This document shows, piece after piece, positions 38,734 to 46,640 of a stretch of 64,000 nucleotides of DNA. The stretch comes from Caldilineaceae bacterium (lineage in GTDB: Bacteria; Chloroflexota; Anaerolineae; Caldilineales; Caldilineaceae). A model generated the notes under the pieces. The model was not told where the DNA came from, searched no databases, and was given only the letters and a program-made list of their open reading frames with translations. The DNA is taken from the NCBI GenBank assembly GCA_020634815.1, contig JACKBA010000012.1, positions 1 through 64,000 of the forward strand, given 5' to 3'. How positions within the stretch are numbered: position 1 is the stretch's first letter; each line of letters starts with the position of its first letter. A program made the translations under genes and the position numbers.

Positions 38734-40050
38734 TTACTTCAGATAGCTGGACGGATTGTACGGCACGTCGCTGTAACGAATCTCGAAGTGGAGGTGGGGG
38801 CCCGTGCTATTGCCGGTGTTGCCCATCGTGCCGACCTGTTGCCCCTTGCTGACCGTCTCGCCGGGCGACACGAAGATCGAGTTCAGGTGGGCGTAGAGCG
38901 TCGTGAAGCCGTTGCCGTGGTCGACGATGACGTAATTGCCATAGCCGCTGTTCCAACCGCCGCCGGCGAGCACGACGTAGCCGCCATCGGCGGCCGTCAC
39001 CGGTGCACCAAGCCAGCCGGCAATATCCACGGCGGGATGGCCGCCCCAGTAACCCTGGCTGATGTAGCCGGCGGTCGGCCAACTGAAGTTGCCTGAACCA
39101 GCCGCTGCGCCGGGCGGGCGCGATACCGAGTAGGCGCTGGATGCACCGACGTAGGTGGCGACAAACGGCTTGCTGCCGCCGGGTACGACGATCTCCTTGC
39201 CGATCGACAGGGCATCGTCAATGCTGGCAATGCCGTTGGCTGCGTAATCGACAATCGCCTGCATGTTGGTGTCGTAGTCCTCGGCGATGCTGGAGAGCGT
39301 GTCGCCGCGGTCGACGACATGGAGAACGCCGTCAACCGGAAGGATACGCAATTGGTCGCCAATGCTGAGGCGGTCGGGGTTCTGCTCGATGAGGCTGTTC
39401 GACCACATGAGTGTTTCCGGCTGCAAGCCGAACTTGCTGGCGATGCCCAGCACTGTGTCGCCCGGCTTGACCGTGTAGTACATGATTTCCGGACGCAGGT
39501 TTTCCTGTGTGGTTGTCGGTGTCTTGGCCGCCTTGGTCCCCATCGTCAGCACCATGTTGGGCTTCAGCGAAGCATCGGCAAAGCCGTCCTCCAGGGCAAC
39601 CGATCGCCCAGTCGCCTCGGCACCGGCTAGTGTAGCAACGCCCGGCGCCGGTGTCGGCTCCAGGCTGATCTCCCATTCCGGGATGGTGATCTGGCTGAGG
39701 ATGAGCACCACGGCGGCGATTGCCAGCACGGACAGGTGGCCGGCCAGCCGTAGCGGCGTCACCTGGTCGGACAGCGTGCGCTGAACCTGGCCGTAGGCAG
39801 CATTCATCATCTGCGTCAGCGAATCCGGCTGCACCCCGCGGACGGGAGTCGACGATTGCAGCGCGCCGAATCGCACGCGTGCCACCCCTGTGGCTGAGTT
39901 GTCGACGTGGGAGTGTGCTAGTTGGACTGAGGAGGGAACAGTGACTGGTGTTTCTCGGTTATAGTGGGGGAACTGCTCTTGCCTGTGCTGTTCGTCTTGG
40001 CCGGCTACAGAATATGCGCCGCCAAAATCAGTACTGGCTTCTTTTGCCAT
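38734..40050 (-). CDS. LysM and M23 cell-wall endopeptidase
   Basis: Envelope protein of 438 residues. A cytoplasmic N-terminal region of about 100 residues is followed by one TM helix (about 102-122) and a linker. Two LysM domains follow (about 190-236, YTVKPGDTVLGIASKFGL; and about 243-290, HVVDRGDTLSSIAEDYD), then a C-terminal M23 zinc peptidase. Zinc ligands are in HPAVDIAG and GPHLHFE. It should cut peptide bridges of peptidoglycan or act as a division-linked activator. GGAGA precedes the ATG. It has its own promoter with a long structured leader (40051-40200). Confidence 0.9.
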   Translation of the reverse strand: MAKEASTDFGGAYSVAGQDEQHRQEQFPHYNRETPVTVPSSVQLAHSHVDNSATGVARVRFGALQSSTPVRGVQPDSLTQMMNAAYGQVQRTLSDQVTPLRLAGHLSVLAIAAVVLILSQITIPEWEISLEPTPAPGVATLAGAEATGRSVALEDGFADASLKPNMVLTMGTKAAKTPTTTQENLRPEIMYYTVKPGDTVLGIASKFGLQPETLMWSNSLIEQNPDRLSIGDQLRILPVDGVLHVVDRGDTLSSIAEDYDTNMQAIVDYAANGIASIDDALSIGKEIVVPGGSKPFVATYVGASSAYSVSRPPGAAAGSGNFSWPTAGYISQGYWGGHPAVDIAGWLGAPVTAADGGYVVLAGGGWNSGYGNYVIVDHGNGFTTLYAHLNSIFVSPGETVSKGQQVGTMGNTGNSTGPHLHFEIRYSDVPYNPSSYLK

Positions 40051-40200
40051 AAACGCCTGTCTCCAAAATGTCAGGTCTTCTAAGGGGGCGGTACCTGGAC
40101 GGATGCTCAGCGTGTTGCCCGTACTTCTTGCGCTCCACGCTCAGACCGGACAGACCGTCGAATCCGAGTAGTAGCGTAAGAGCTTCATACCATGACAATG
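40051..40200 (-). promoter_or_regulatory. Structured mRNA leader of the M23 peptidase gene
   Basis: The leader is about 150 bases. Nested helices are possible: outer GACGG (40098-40102) with CCGTC (40155-40159), inner AGCGTG (40109-40114) with CACGCT (40136-40141). It could be a cis-regulatory RNA; I could not match it to a known riboswitch by eye. Confidence 0.35.
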
Positions 40201-40204
40201 AACG

Positions 40205-40240
40205 ATTTTAGCATTTTGCCCCGCCATTGCCAAGTGGCAA
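40205..40240 (-). promoter_or_regulatory. Promoter of M23 peptidase gene with palindrome
   Basis: On the minus strand TTGGCA (40228-40233), 17-base spacer, TAAAAT (40205-40210), with TG one base before the -10. The palindrome TTGCCA-AG-TGGCAA (40227-40240) covers the -35 and may be an operator. Confidence 0.65.
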
Positions 40241-40262
40241 AAGGCTTATGCACCCTCAAAAA

Positions 40263-40299
40263 AACGACGATCCTGTCACGTTGTGCAAGGATCGTCGTT
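40263..40299 (-). terminator. rho: Intrinsic terminator of rho
   Basis: AACGACGATCCT (40263-40274) and AGGATCGTCGTT (40288-40299) form a perfect 12-bp stem. Read on the minus strand it is followed by a run of T, 48 bases after the rho stop. Confidence 0.9.
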
Positions 40300-40346
40300 C
40301 AATCGTAGGTTTTCCGTAGGCCGATGGCGTTGAAAGAATCCTGGCG

Positions 40347-41624
40347 CTACCGTTTGGTGAGCGTCTCGAGGAACTCGCGATTATCGCGTGTGCGGCTCAT
40401 GCGCTCGATGATGGGGAGGATGGCCTCGCCGCCGCCGCCCATGGCGTCGATCATGCGGCGAAGCGTGTAGACCTTGGAGAGCGTCTCGGCGTCGAGCAGT
40501 TTTTCTTCGGCGCGTGTGCCGCTGCGTTCGATATCGAATGCCGGGAAAATGCGCCGTTCGGAAAGCTTGCGGCTCAGGTGCAATTCCATGTTGCCGGTGC
40601 CTTTGAACTCTTCGTAGATGACGTCGTCCATGCGGCTGCCGGTGTCGACGAGACAGGTGGCGATGATGGTGAGGCTGCCACCTTCCTCCAGGTTACGCGC
40701 TGCGCCAAAAAAGTGCTTGGGGGGGTAGAGCGCAGCCGGGTCGATACCGCCAGAGAGCGTGCGGCCGGACGGCGGAACCGTCAGGTTGTAGGCACGCGAG
40801 AGGCGTGTGATGCTGTCGAGCAGAATCACGACGTCGCGGCGGCTCTCGACCAGGCGCTTGGCACGGTCCAACGCCATCTCGGCGACGCGTACGTGGTTCT
40901 GCACGGGCTCGTCAAAGGTGCTGCTGACCACTTCAGCCTCGACCGAGCGATCCATGTCGGTCACCTCTTCCGGACGCTCACCAATCAGGACGACCATCAG
41001 GTGGATGTCCTTGTAGTTCGTCGTAATGCCGTTGGCGATCCGTTTCAAGATGGTCGTCTTGCCGGCCTTGGGCGGGCTGACGATGAGACCGCGCTGCCCG
41101 CGACCGATGGGCGACAGCAGGTCGATCATGCGCGTGGAGATGACATTGGGCCGAGTTTCCAGCAGCAGTTGCTCGTTGGGGAAGATCGGCGTCATCTTCT
41201 CGAAGACAGGTCGTTTCTTTGCCTCTTCCGGGTCTAGCCCATTGACTGCTTCCACCTTGAGCAGGCCGTGGTATTTCTCCGTGTCCTTGGGCGGGCGCAC
41301 CTGCCCGACAACCAGGTCGCCGGTGCGCAGCCCGAAGCGACGGATCTGGCTCTGGCTGACGTAGACATCCTCGGGGCCGGGCAGCAGGTGATCGCTGCGC
41401 AGGAACCCAATGTTGTCCTGCACGATCTCCAAAATACCGCCACCGAAGATGAAGCCTTGCTGCTCTGCATTGGCGCGCAGAAGACGCATGACCAAATCGT
41501 ACTTTTTCAGGCGCGTATAGCCCGTAATGTTCGCCGCACGCGCGATCTCGCGCAATTCGTCGAGATTCAATGCCTCCATCTGGCCGATGGTCATTTGTTC
41601 TAGGGGAATGCTCGAGTTCGGCAT
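40347..41624 (-). CDS. rho: Transcription termination factor Rho
   Basis: Hexameric RNA helicase that ends transcription, 425 residues. It has the Rho N-terminal helical domain, the cold-shock RNA-binding domain (GFIFGGGILEIVQDNIGFLR region), Walker A PPKAGKTTILK, GERPEEVTDM, Walker B VVILLDSITRLSRA, and the Q/R-loop region. The ATG at 41624 is used because AAGGAAG lies eight bases upstream; longer in-frame versions have no ribosome-binding site. No known autoregulatory element was recognised, but the untranslated region upstream is long. Confidence 0.95.
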   Translation of the reverse strand: MPNSSIPLEQMTIGQMEALNLDELREIARAANITGYTRLKKYDLVMRLLRANAEQQGFIFGGGILEIVQDNIGFLRSDHLLPGPEDVYVSQSQIRRFGLRTGDLVVGQVRPPKDTEKYHGLLKVEAVNGLDPEEAKKRPVFEKMTPIFPNEQLLLETRPNVISTRMIDLLSPIGRGQRGLIVSPPKAGKTTILKRIANGITTNYKDIHLMVVLIGERPEEVTDMDRSVEAEVVSSTFDEPVQNHVRVAEMALDRAKRLVESRRDVVILLDSITRLSRAYNLTVPPSGRTLSGGIDPAALYPPKHFFGAARNLEEGGSLTIIATCLVDTGSRMDDVIYEEFKGTGNMELHLSRKLSERRIFPAFDIERSGTRAEEKLLDAETLSKVYTLRRMIDAMGGGGEAILPIIERMSRTRDNREFLETLTKR

Positions 41625-42121
41625 GTCCGTTTCTTCCTTGATATTCATATTTGGTACGGGCCACCTATGCCCAGTGAAACTTTGCTTTGGTATCAGGCAG
41701 ATAGAGCCGTGCGATAGGCTGTCATTCTGGTGGGCAGTGCACATAATTGTGCAGATGGACCAGGTTGCTCAGATTGAGTTTGGGAGATCGTCTGTGACAG
41801 ACCAATATTACGAGATGGCGCTAATTGCCTGAAAAAGATACACTTTAATTTTTTGGCTGACGGCTAGTATACAGCAGTGCTGTTACTGAGCAGGAGTGGT
41901 AATAGTCTTATCCTCAGTGGATGATTTGACAATGTAGCTAGCTAGGGAAACGCCTTCTCGGGGGTGGCAAGACCAGGAACCTCATCTTACCCCAACTTTA
42001 TGGAGATTATATCAGTAGAATTGAACGGCGTCAACTCGCTTTGACCGCCTATTTCCTGTCGTTTGGCTGCTTCCCGTCAAATGTCCTGCCTGTTGTGTGG
42101 ACTTTCTCCATGTCAATGAAA
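41625..42121. other. Region upstream of rho, no gene
   Basis: About 500 bases between rho and the terminator of the Crp/Fnr gene. It is AT-richer than its surroundings and has no credible coding frame. It must contain the rho promoter; TATACT on the minus strand near 41867-41872 is a possible -10 with a poor -35, which would give a leader of about 240 bases. Confidence 0.4.
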
Positions 42122-42157
42122 GAAGGGATCGCTTCCTGCTGCTGGAGCGATCCCTTC
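42122..42157 (-). terminator. Terminator of Crp/Fnr gene
   Basis: GAAGGGATCGCT (42122-42133) and AGCGATCCCTTC (42146-42157) form a perfect 12-bp stem with a 12-base loop. It lies 28 bases after the gene stop; the tail on the minus strand is short (TTTC). Confidence 0.75.
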
Positions 42158-42184
42158 GATTTTCAAGTTGCTAGTGCGAGAAAT

Positions 42185-42925
42185 TTACCACTCCCAGAGC
42201 CCGCCGACGTCGCGAAGCGTTTCCGTGTCGACCAGCTTGATGCGCCGGTAGCCAAGTTCGACCAGGCCCTGGCGTTTGAAATCGCGCAGAATCGCACTCA
42301 CTGTCTCACGGTATGTGCCAAGGCGATCGGCAAGTGCCTGGTGGCTCACGCCCTTGATCGTGCCACTCTGGTCCGTGTCAAGTTCCACCAGTAAAGCAGC
42401 AAGGCGTTCCGGCAGTTTCTTGTATGCCACATCCTCCAGGCTATTCTCGACCTGCATCAGGCGCATGCCATAGGTCTGCAGCATGCCCCAACCGAGAATC
42501 GGGTACTGCATGGTCATGCTGCGCGCTTCGCTGGCCGGGATGGTCCACACGGCCGAGTCTTCAGCGGCTTCGGCAAACACATTCGGATCGGACGTGGTGC
42601 CGAGCGCGCCTTCGCCAAAAATGGCGCCTGGCTCGAGTGTGGCAATGACCAGCCGGCGTCCTTCGTTGTTGGTGCAGAGCAAGTTCACCCGGCCGCTCAT
42701 CAAAACAAACATGCGTGATGCCATCGCTTCGGCCGATGCGACTAGCCGGCCGCGCTCGAATCGCTGCGTGACGATGACCTTGTCGAACGCGGGATCCTCT
42801 TCGCGCAAGGCTGTCAAAGTCTGGGTTACGCTGTTGAGGCGCAGATTGCCACCAGTCTGTGGTTGGGTGCTGTTGAACACACCGGCCGTCGCAATATTCT
42901 GGAATTCACGCAGATTTGTCTTCAT
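42185..42925 (-). CDS. Crp/Fnr-family transcriptional regulator
   Basis: A 246-residue regulator. Residues about 35-150 form a cyclic-nucleotide-binding-like beta-barrel (SGRVNLLCTNNEGRRLVIAT, then LEPGAIFGEGAL). The C-terminal winged helix has VSHQALADRLGTYRETVSAI as its recognition region. The N-terminus lacks the Cys cluster of oxygen-sensing Fnr, so it is not an obvious iron-sulfur sensor. AAGGA lies seven bases before the ATG chosen. A long inverted repeat upstream (42989-43013) may be its own operator. Target genes are unknown. Confidence 0.88.
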   Translation of the reverse strand: MKTNLREFQNIATAGVFNSTQPQTGGNLRLNSVTQTLTALREEDPAFDKVIVTQRFERGRLVASAEAMASRMFVLMSGRVNLLCTNNEGRRLVIATLEPGAIFGEGALGTTSDPNVFAEAAEDSAVWTIPASEARSMTMQYPILGWGMLQTYGMRLMQVENSLEDVAYKKLPERLAALLVELDTDQSGTIKGVSHQALADRLGTYRETVSAILRDFKRQGLVELGYRRIKLVDTETLRDVGGLWEW

Positions 42926-42970
42926 ACTCGTTTCCTTCTCCTGTTGTCGGGCGATCTGTTGCCGCTGCAA

Positions 42971-43502
42971 TCCTGCTCATCGAGCGCCGTCAATATCCGA
43001 ACGATATATTGACATTTGCTTGACGCTGTGTGCTGTGCTTATTGTCGTCGGCGCCGCACTACCGAAATACTCGTGCAAAACCTGTGCGTTTATTTAATCA
43101 TAGTTCTACGTGTTTGTCTAGCCCCCAAAACATTAGAAATTTCTCATCGATGGATCTCATCCTGTCCGGGCAATGTACGGCGACATCTGGTTGAGTATAG
43201 CAGGCCAATATTAAGGCGGAATTGGAAAACAGTTTGCGAAGTGTTAGCGTTGTGTGACTCCAGGTGCCGCCAGAGATATGGCGGCCTTCGTTGCACTTTC
43301 GAGTGCTTAGCGAGCTACTGTGGGTGAGCGGTATAGAAGTTGCCCAGGTCTTCCAGACAAAACCTGTGCAATTATCGCGGGATGTCCAGGTTGCGCGAAG
43401 GCGCTGTGCAACGTGTTGGTCGTGCACGCGCGCGCGAAAGGGCACGGCGCCTAGGTCTGGAATGGCGTGCGTTTGTGCGATGTGGCAGCCGGTCGCGGGT
43501 GC
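42971..43502. other. Non-coding region, lower GC
   Basis: About 530 bases between the Crp/Fnr gene and the prenyl-synthase-like gene, both on the minus strand. No coding frame is convincing. Besides the repeat at 42989-43013 it has a small hairpin GCCGCC/GGCGGC (43266-43285). Most of the rest shows no structure I can interpret. Confidence 0.4.
42989..43013. promoter_or_regulatory. Inverted repeat upstream of Crp/Fnr gene
   Basis: GTCAATAT (42989-42996) and ATATTGAC (43006-43013) are perfect 8-bp arms with a 9-base centre, 64-88 bases upstream of the start. Size and position suit a Crp/Fnr dimer site or another dimeric regulator. Confidence 0.5.
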
Positions 43503-44231
43503 TTACTGCACCGAGAACCACTCGACCAGGGCACGCCAGCGCGCCAGTTGCAGAGGAGAGAGCTCGGCAAAGCCCGGTTCATCGGCGAGGCTTTGGAGGT
43601 GGGTCACTCTTGATCGCGTCGTAGCGAGATTGCCGGCCAACTGGGATTGCGCGTTCTGAAGCACGGCTGAAGCGCCGGTCAATTGGCCCGCAGCAGTGAC
43701 GCCGGCCAAAAACAACTCGCGATCTTCATCGAAGTGGAAGTCGGCCGGCGCGAAGAAGCGACGCAGATTGCCCTCGCTCACGCGCTTGAGCGCCTCCGAG
43801 AAGATCTCCACCACAACCGGATCGCCCGTGCGGACGGCCAATTCGGCTGACCGGCTGAAGCAGTAATCGCCGGCGAGGATGGTGCTCCCAAGCAGCGATT
43901 GATATTGCGTCGTGTCGATGTCCGTTGCCTCACCGATTGCCATGTGTACAGCCAGGGCCAGGTGCAGCATCTCTAACGCGGCGGCGAGGGAGATACGTCG
44001 GGCACGCAACTCATCGGAGTCCGGCGCACCGACCCCAGCCGTGAGCACGATCGCCGCCCGTGTCTGCGCGCCCAGGGCGCGCAAACGGGACTCGATCATC
44101 TGGCTGAAGGGTGGGAACAGGTCGGCGAGTGCAGAACGCATTTCGGCTTCAACCGCTGCCAGTTCTGTTTTGAGGGCCTGTTCAGATTGTCCGGCAGAAG
44201 GTTGCCCCGAAGCAGTTGTCCGTTTTGGCAT
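43503..44231 (-). CDS. Polyprenyl-synthase-like protein lacking catalytic Asp motifs
   Basis: A 242-residue all-helical protein. Residues 78-160 follow the trans-isoprenyl diphosphate synthase pattern (LAAALEMLHLALAVH, then GSTILAGDYCFSRSAELA, then SEALKRVSEGNLRRF). The first Asp-rich motif, expected right after the His in LALAVH, reads MAIGE, and the chain ends before the second DDxxD. It should therefore bind no magnesium-diphosphate and is predicted inactive. It lies 40 bases downstream of the CarH-like regulator in one operon. A regulatory or scaffold role in isoprenoid or carotenoid control is inference; a decaying synthase gene is the alternative. Confidence 0.65.
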   Translation of the reverse strand: MPKRTTASGQPSAGQSEQALKTELAAVEAEMRSALADLFPPFSQMIESRLRALGAQTRAAIVLTAGVGAPDSDELRARRISLAAALEMLHLALAVHMAIGEATDIDTTQYQSLLGSTILAGDYCFSRSAELAVRTGDPVVVEIFSEALKRVSEGNLRRFFAPADFHFDEDRELFLAGVTAAGQLTGASAVLQNAQSQLAGNLATTRSRVTHLQSLADEPGFAELSPLQLARWRALVEWFSVQ

Positions 44232-44271
44232 AATTTCACGACTCGGCGCAGCTGGATGGCGCCGCCCTGCA

Positions 44272-45294
44272 TCAGGTGGTCAGTGTCTGTCGCTGTCGTT
44301 CGACGAGCAGATCGTCGATGCTTTCGACCGCTTCCACGGCGGTCGCACCCAGATAGACGCCGGGCACGCTGTCGCGCAACTCCGGGCGCAGGTTGAACGC
44401 CCGCCCGCCATAGCCGATGATGGGGCGCGGCGGATCGATCTGGGCTAACTGATCGCAGACCGGCTGCAGCGCACGCGCCGATTCCACGGTCGTCGCACTG
44501 AAGATTACCATGCCCGGCTGTACGTTCTTGACTTCAGCCACGAGATCTTCCACCGGCAGATTCTGGCCCAGATAGCGCACTACGTAACCGGCGCGACGCA
44601 GGTAAATGGAAAGGAGCATGGCGCCGATTTCGTGCAGTTCACCCGGCGCACAGCCAACCCACACGACCGGGCCGCCGATGCCGTTGGGGATCGTGCGTAA
44701 AATCGCGGCCAGGCGCTGGATGAGATAGTTCGTGGCGTAATGTTCGCGCGTGATACTCAACTCGCCGCGGTGCCATAGTTCGCCGATCTCGACGAGGGCA
44801 GGCATGATCAGATGCTCGCCGACGTGCTCTAGCGGGTAGAGAGCAAAGGCCTGGGCAAGGATCTGCTCCGACGCCTCCTCCTGAAAAGCGAGCAGGGCCT
44901 TCAGCAGCCGTTCTTGCAGCGTCGCAAAATTCTGCATGTCGTGGCGGGTAGGCGGCTGAAGCGTCATGGCTTCGGCTGCCCGGCCGCTGGGGTCGGGCAG
45001 CGCCACCGCGCTACTACCGCCCGCCTCGCCCTTGTCGATGATCGACTGCAACCAGGAGACCGCCTGGCTGATGGACATGCCGGCATCGACCTGCGCCTTC
45101 AACCAGCGGATGACGGCAACATCACGGTCGGAGTAGAGGCGATAACCGCTGTCCGAACGCTGGGGCTGGCACATGTTGTAGCGCCGTTCCCAAGCGCGCA
45201 ACGTACTCGGGCTGATGCCCGTGGCCTGCACCACTGCCTTGATATTGTAAAGTGGCGCGGTCGAGAATTCGTTCAACCGGATTCCTGGTACCAC
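44272..45294 (-). CDS. CarH-like B12-binding MerR regulator (probable photoreceptor)
   Basis: A regulator of about 340 residues: MerR-type HTH (PLYNIKAVVQATGISPSTLR, then WERRYN..GYRLYSDRD), a four-helix bundle and a Rossmann B12-binding domain. W174-H175, E184-H185 (LWHRGELSITREH) and H221 (GELHEIGAM) match the CarH residues that enclose adenosylcobalamin, form the light-state bis-His link and ligate cobalt; W to EH spacing equals that of Thermus CarH. It should repress genes in the dark and release DNA in light. The start is uncertain: GTG 45294 has AGGTGA seven bases ahead; TTG 45276 and GTG 45378 are alternatives. Confidence 0.85.
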   Translation of the reverse strand: MVPGIRLNEFSTAPLYNIKAVVQATGISPSTLRAWERRYNMCQPQRSDSGYRLYSDRDVAVIRWLKAQVDAGMSISQAVSWLQSIIDKGEAGGSSAVALPDPSGRAAEAMTLQPPTRHDMQNFATLQERLLKALLAFQEEASEQILAQAFALYPLEHVGEHLIMPALVEIGELWHRGELSITREHYATNYLIQRLAAILRTIPNGIGGPVVWVGCAPGELHEIGAMLLSIYLRRAGYVVRYLGQNLPVEDLVAEVKNVQPGMVIFSATTVESARALQPVCDQLAQIDPPRPIIGYGGRAFNLRPELRDSVPGVYLGATAVEAVESIDDLLVERQRQTLTT

Positions 45295-45468
45295 AGCAAC
45301 TCTCACCTTCTGCAAACGAGTGATTACCCCTGGTATCGCGTGACAAGACGACACGCGCAGCGTGAAATTTGATGCCACAGCCCTCTGTAATCGTTACCTT
45401 GCGAGCGCACTGGCCGATCTGCCGAATCTATTCCGTTTCGGTTTCAATTCTGGCTTGGATATTTGGCA

Positions 45469-45497
45469 ATGTTAGCACAAACGGCCAAAGTGATCAA
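45469..45497 (-). promoter_or_regulatory. Promoter of the CarH-like operon
   Basis: On the minus strand TTGATC (45492-45497), 17-base spacer, TAACAT (45469-45474). The leader would be about 165 bases. GTGA and TCAC half-sites (45490-45507) overlap the -35 and could be an autoregulatory site. Confidence 0.55.
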
Positions 45498-45566
45498 TCT
45501 TTGTCACTGATACTTGACGTAAAGGCCAACGGGTAATTCCGAGTGATCGCTGGGCGCGGGCAACCG

Positions 45567-46640
45567 TCAACGCACCGGCGCAACGGAAACGGCGCCCCCG
45601 CCCGCCAGTGCGGCCTGGAGCGCCCGAACCGTCGTCACGTTGCGGCGATCGTCGAGGGCCGTCGCTAGCGGCGCCTCTCCGTGGCGAGTGGCGCTGAGAA
45701 AGCGTGCAACGGAGGCACGGAACGGATCGATCTGCGCCAGCGGAATCACCTGCACGCCTTGCCCGCGCCGCAGCACCAGGTTGCTCTCCGCGTTTCCCGC
45801 TTCGCACTGCGTTGCGACCAGGCTCCCGGTGCTGCCGAAGATTGTCACCGATACCGGCGCGTGGGGCAGCAGGTAGGAGTCGTGCAGGTGGATGGGCAGT
45901 CCGCCGCGCAGCCAGACTGCGGACAGGATATCTTCCTCCACGCCGCTGCCGAGCAACGCCTGCAACTTGCCTGCTTGCACCGCAGCGGGAGTACGCAGCA
46001 GCAGAAATGCCAGCAGGTCCACATCCTGCAGGCTGCGTTCCCAGAGGACGCCGCCGTAGGGCGCCGTCAGCCGCCAGGTTTGGCGGTCGAGAGGGAGAAA
46101 CATTGTGTTGTCGATACGGCCGCCCAATACCTCGCCGATGGCATCCGCCTGGAGTTGATCGCGCAAGCCGCGCATCGCCGCAGTGGCGCGCCAGGCGTAA
46201 TTGAGCGCAAGGACCAGGCCGCGATGTTCCGCCATCAGGTGCAGTTCGTGACATTCGTCCGGATCGATGGAGAGCGGCGGTTCGCACAGGACGTGCTTAC
46301 CCGCCAGCAGCGCAGCGCGAGTCGTCTCGGCGTGGTGGCGCGGATGGTTGCCCACATAGACACACCTGATCTCGCGGCGGCTGAGCAGCCGCTCCAGGTC
46401 GTCACCGGCGAGCACAATGCCGTGCTGGTCCGCAAAGCGCTGTGCCAGCCGGGCATTGTGGCTGAAGAGCGCAGCGACGTACGCTCCGGCAACATCGTGG
46501 CTGCCGGCAGCGGGCGGCTGGCGCCAGATCGCTTCGATCATCCAACGCGCGGCGACGGTGCTCGCGCCGGCGACCAGGAAGCCCACGGAACGGTCGTCAA
46601 TTCTGCGGGTTGTCAGCCGGCGGATGGGTGAATCAACCAT
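45567..46640 (-). CDS. Gfo/Idh/MocA-family oxidoreductase
   Basis: NAD(P)-dependent oxidoreductase-like protein of 357 residues. The N-terminal Rossmann domain (FLVAGASTVAARWM, then VYVGNHPRHHAETTRAALLA) leads to GKHVLCEPPLSID. In most active members this segment is EKP with a catalytic Lys; here it is EPP, so Lys is missing and normal dehydrogenase chemistry is doubtful. The C-terminal alpha/beta domain follows. It overlaps the end of parB by eight bases and ends that operon. The substrate is unknown. Confidence 0.78.
   Translation of the reverse strand: MVDSPIRRLTTRRIDDRSVGFLVAGASTVAARWMIEAIWRQPPAAGSHDVAGAYVAALFSHNARLAQRFADQHGIVLAGDDLERLLSRREIRCVYVGNHPRHHAETTRAALLAGKHVLCEPPLSIDPDECHELHLMAEHRGLVLALNYAWRATAAMRGLRDQLQADAIGEVLGGRIDNTMFLPLDRQTWRLTAPYGGVLWERSLQDVDLLAFLLLRTPAAVQAGKLQALLGSGVEEDILSAVWLRGGLPIHLHDSYLLPHAPVSVTIFGSTGSLVATQCEAGNAESNLVLRRGQGVQVIPLAQIDPFRASVARFLSATRHGEAPLATALDDRRNVTTVRALQAALAGGGAVSVAPVR

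Noticed and set aside
40051..40200. c-di-AMP riboswitch (ydaO type)
   Set aside because: The gene context fits, but the conserved core blocks of that riboswitch could not be recognised; listed only as a structured leader.
43016..43327. 103-residue open frame in the gap upstream of the Crp/Fnr gene
   Set aside because: Cys/Arg-rich composition, no start signal and no motif; treated as non-coding.
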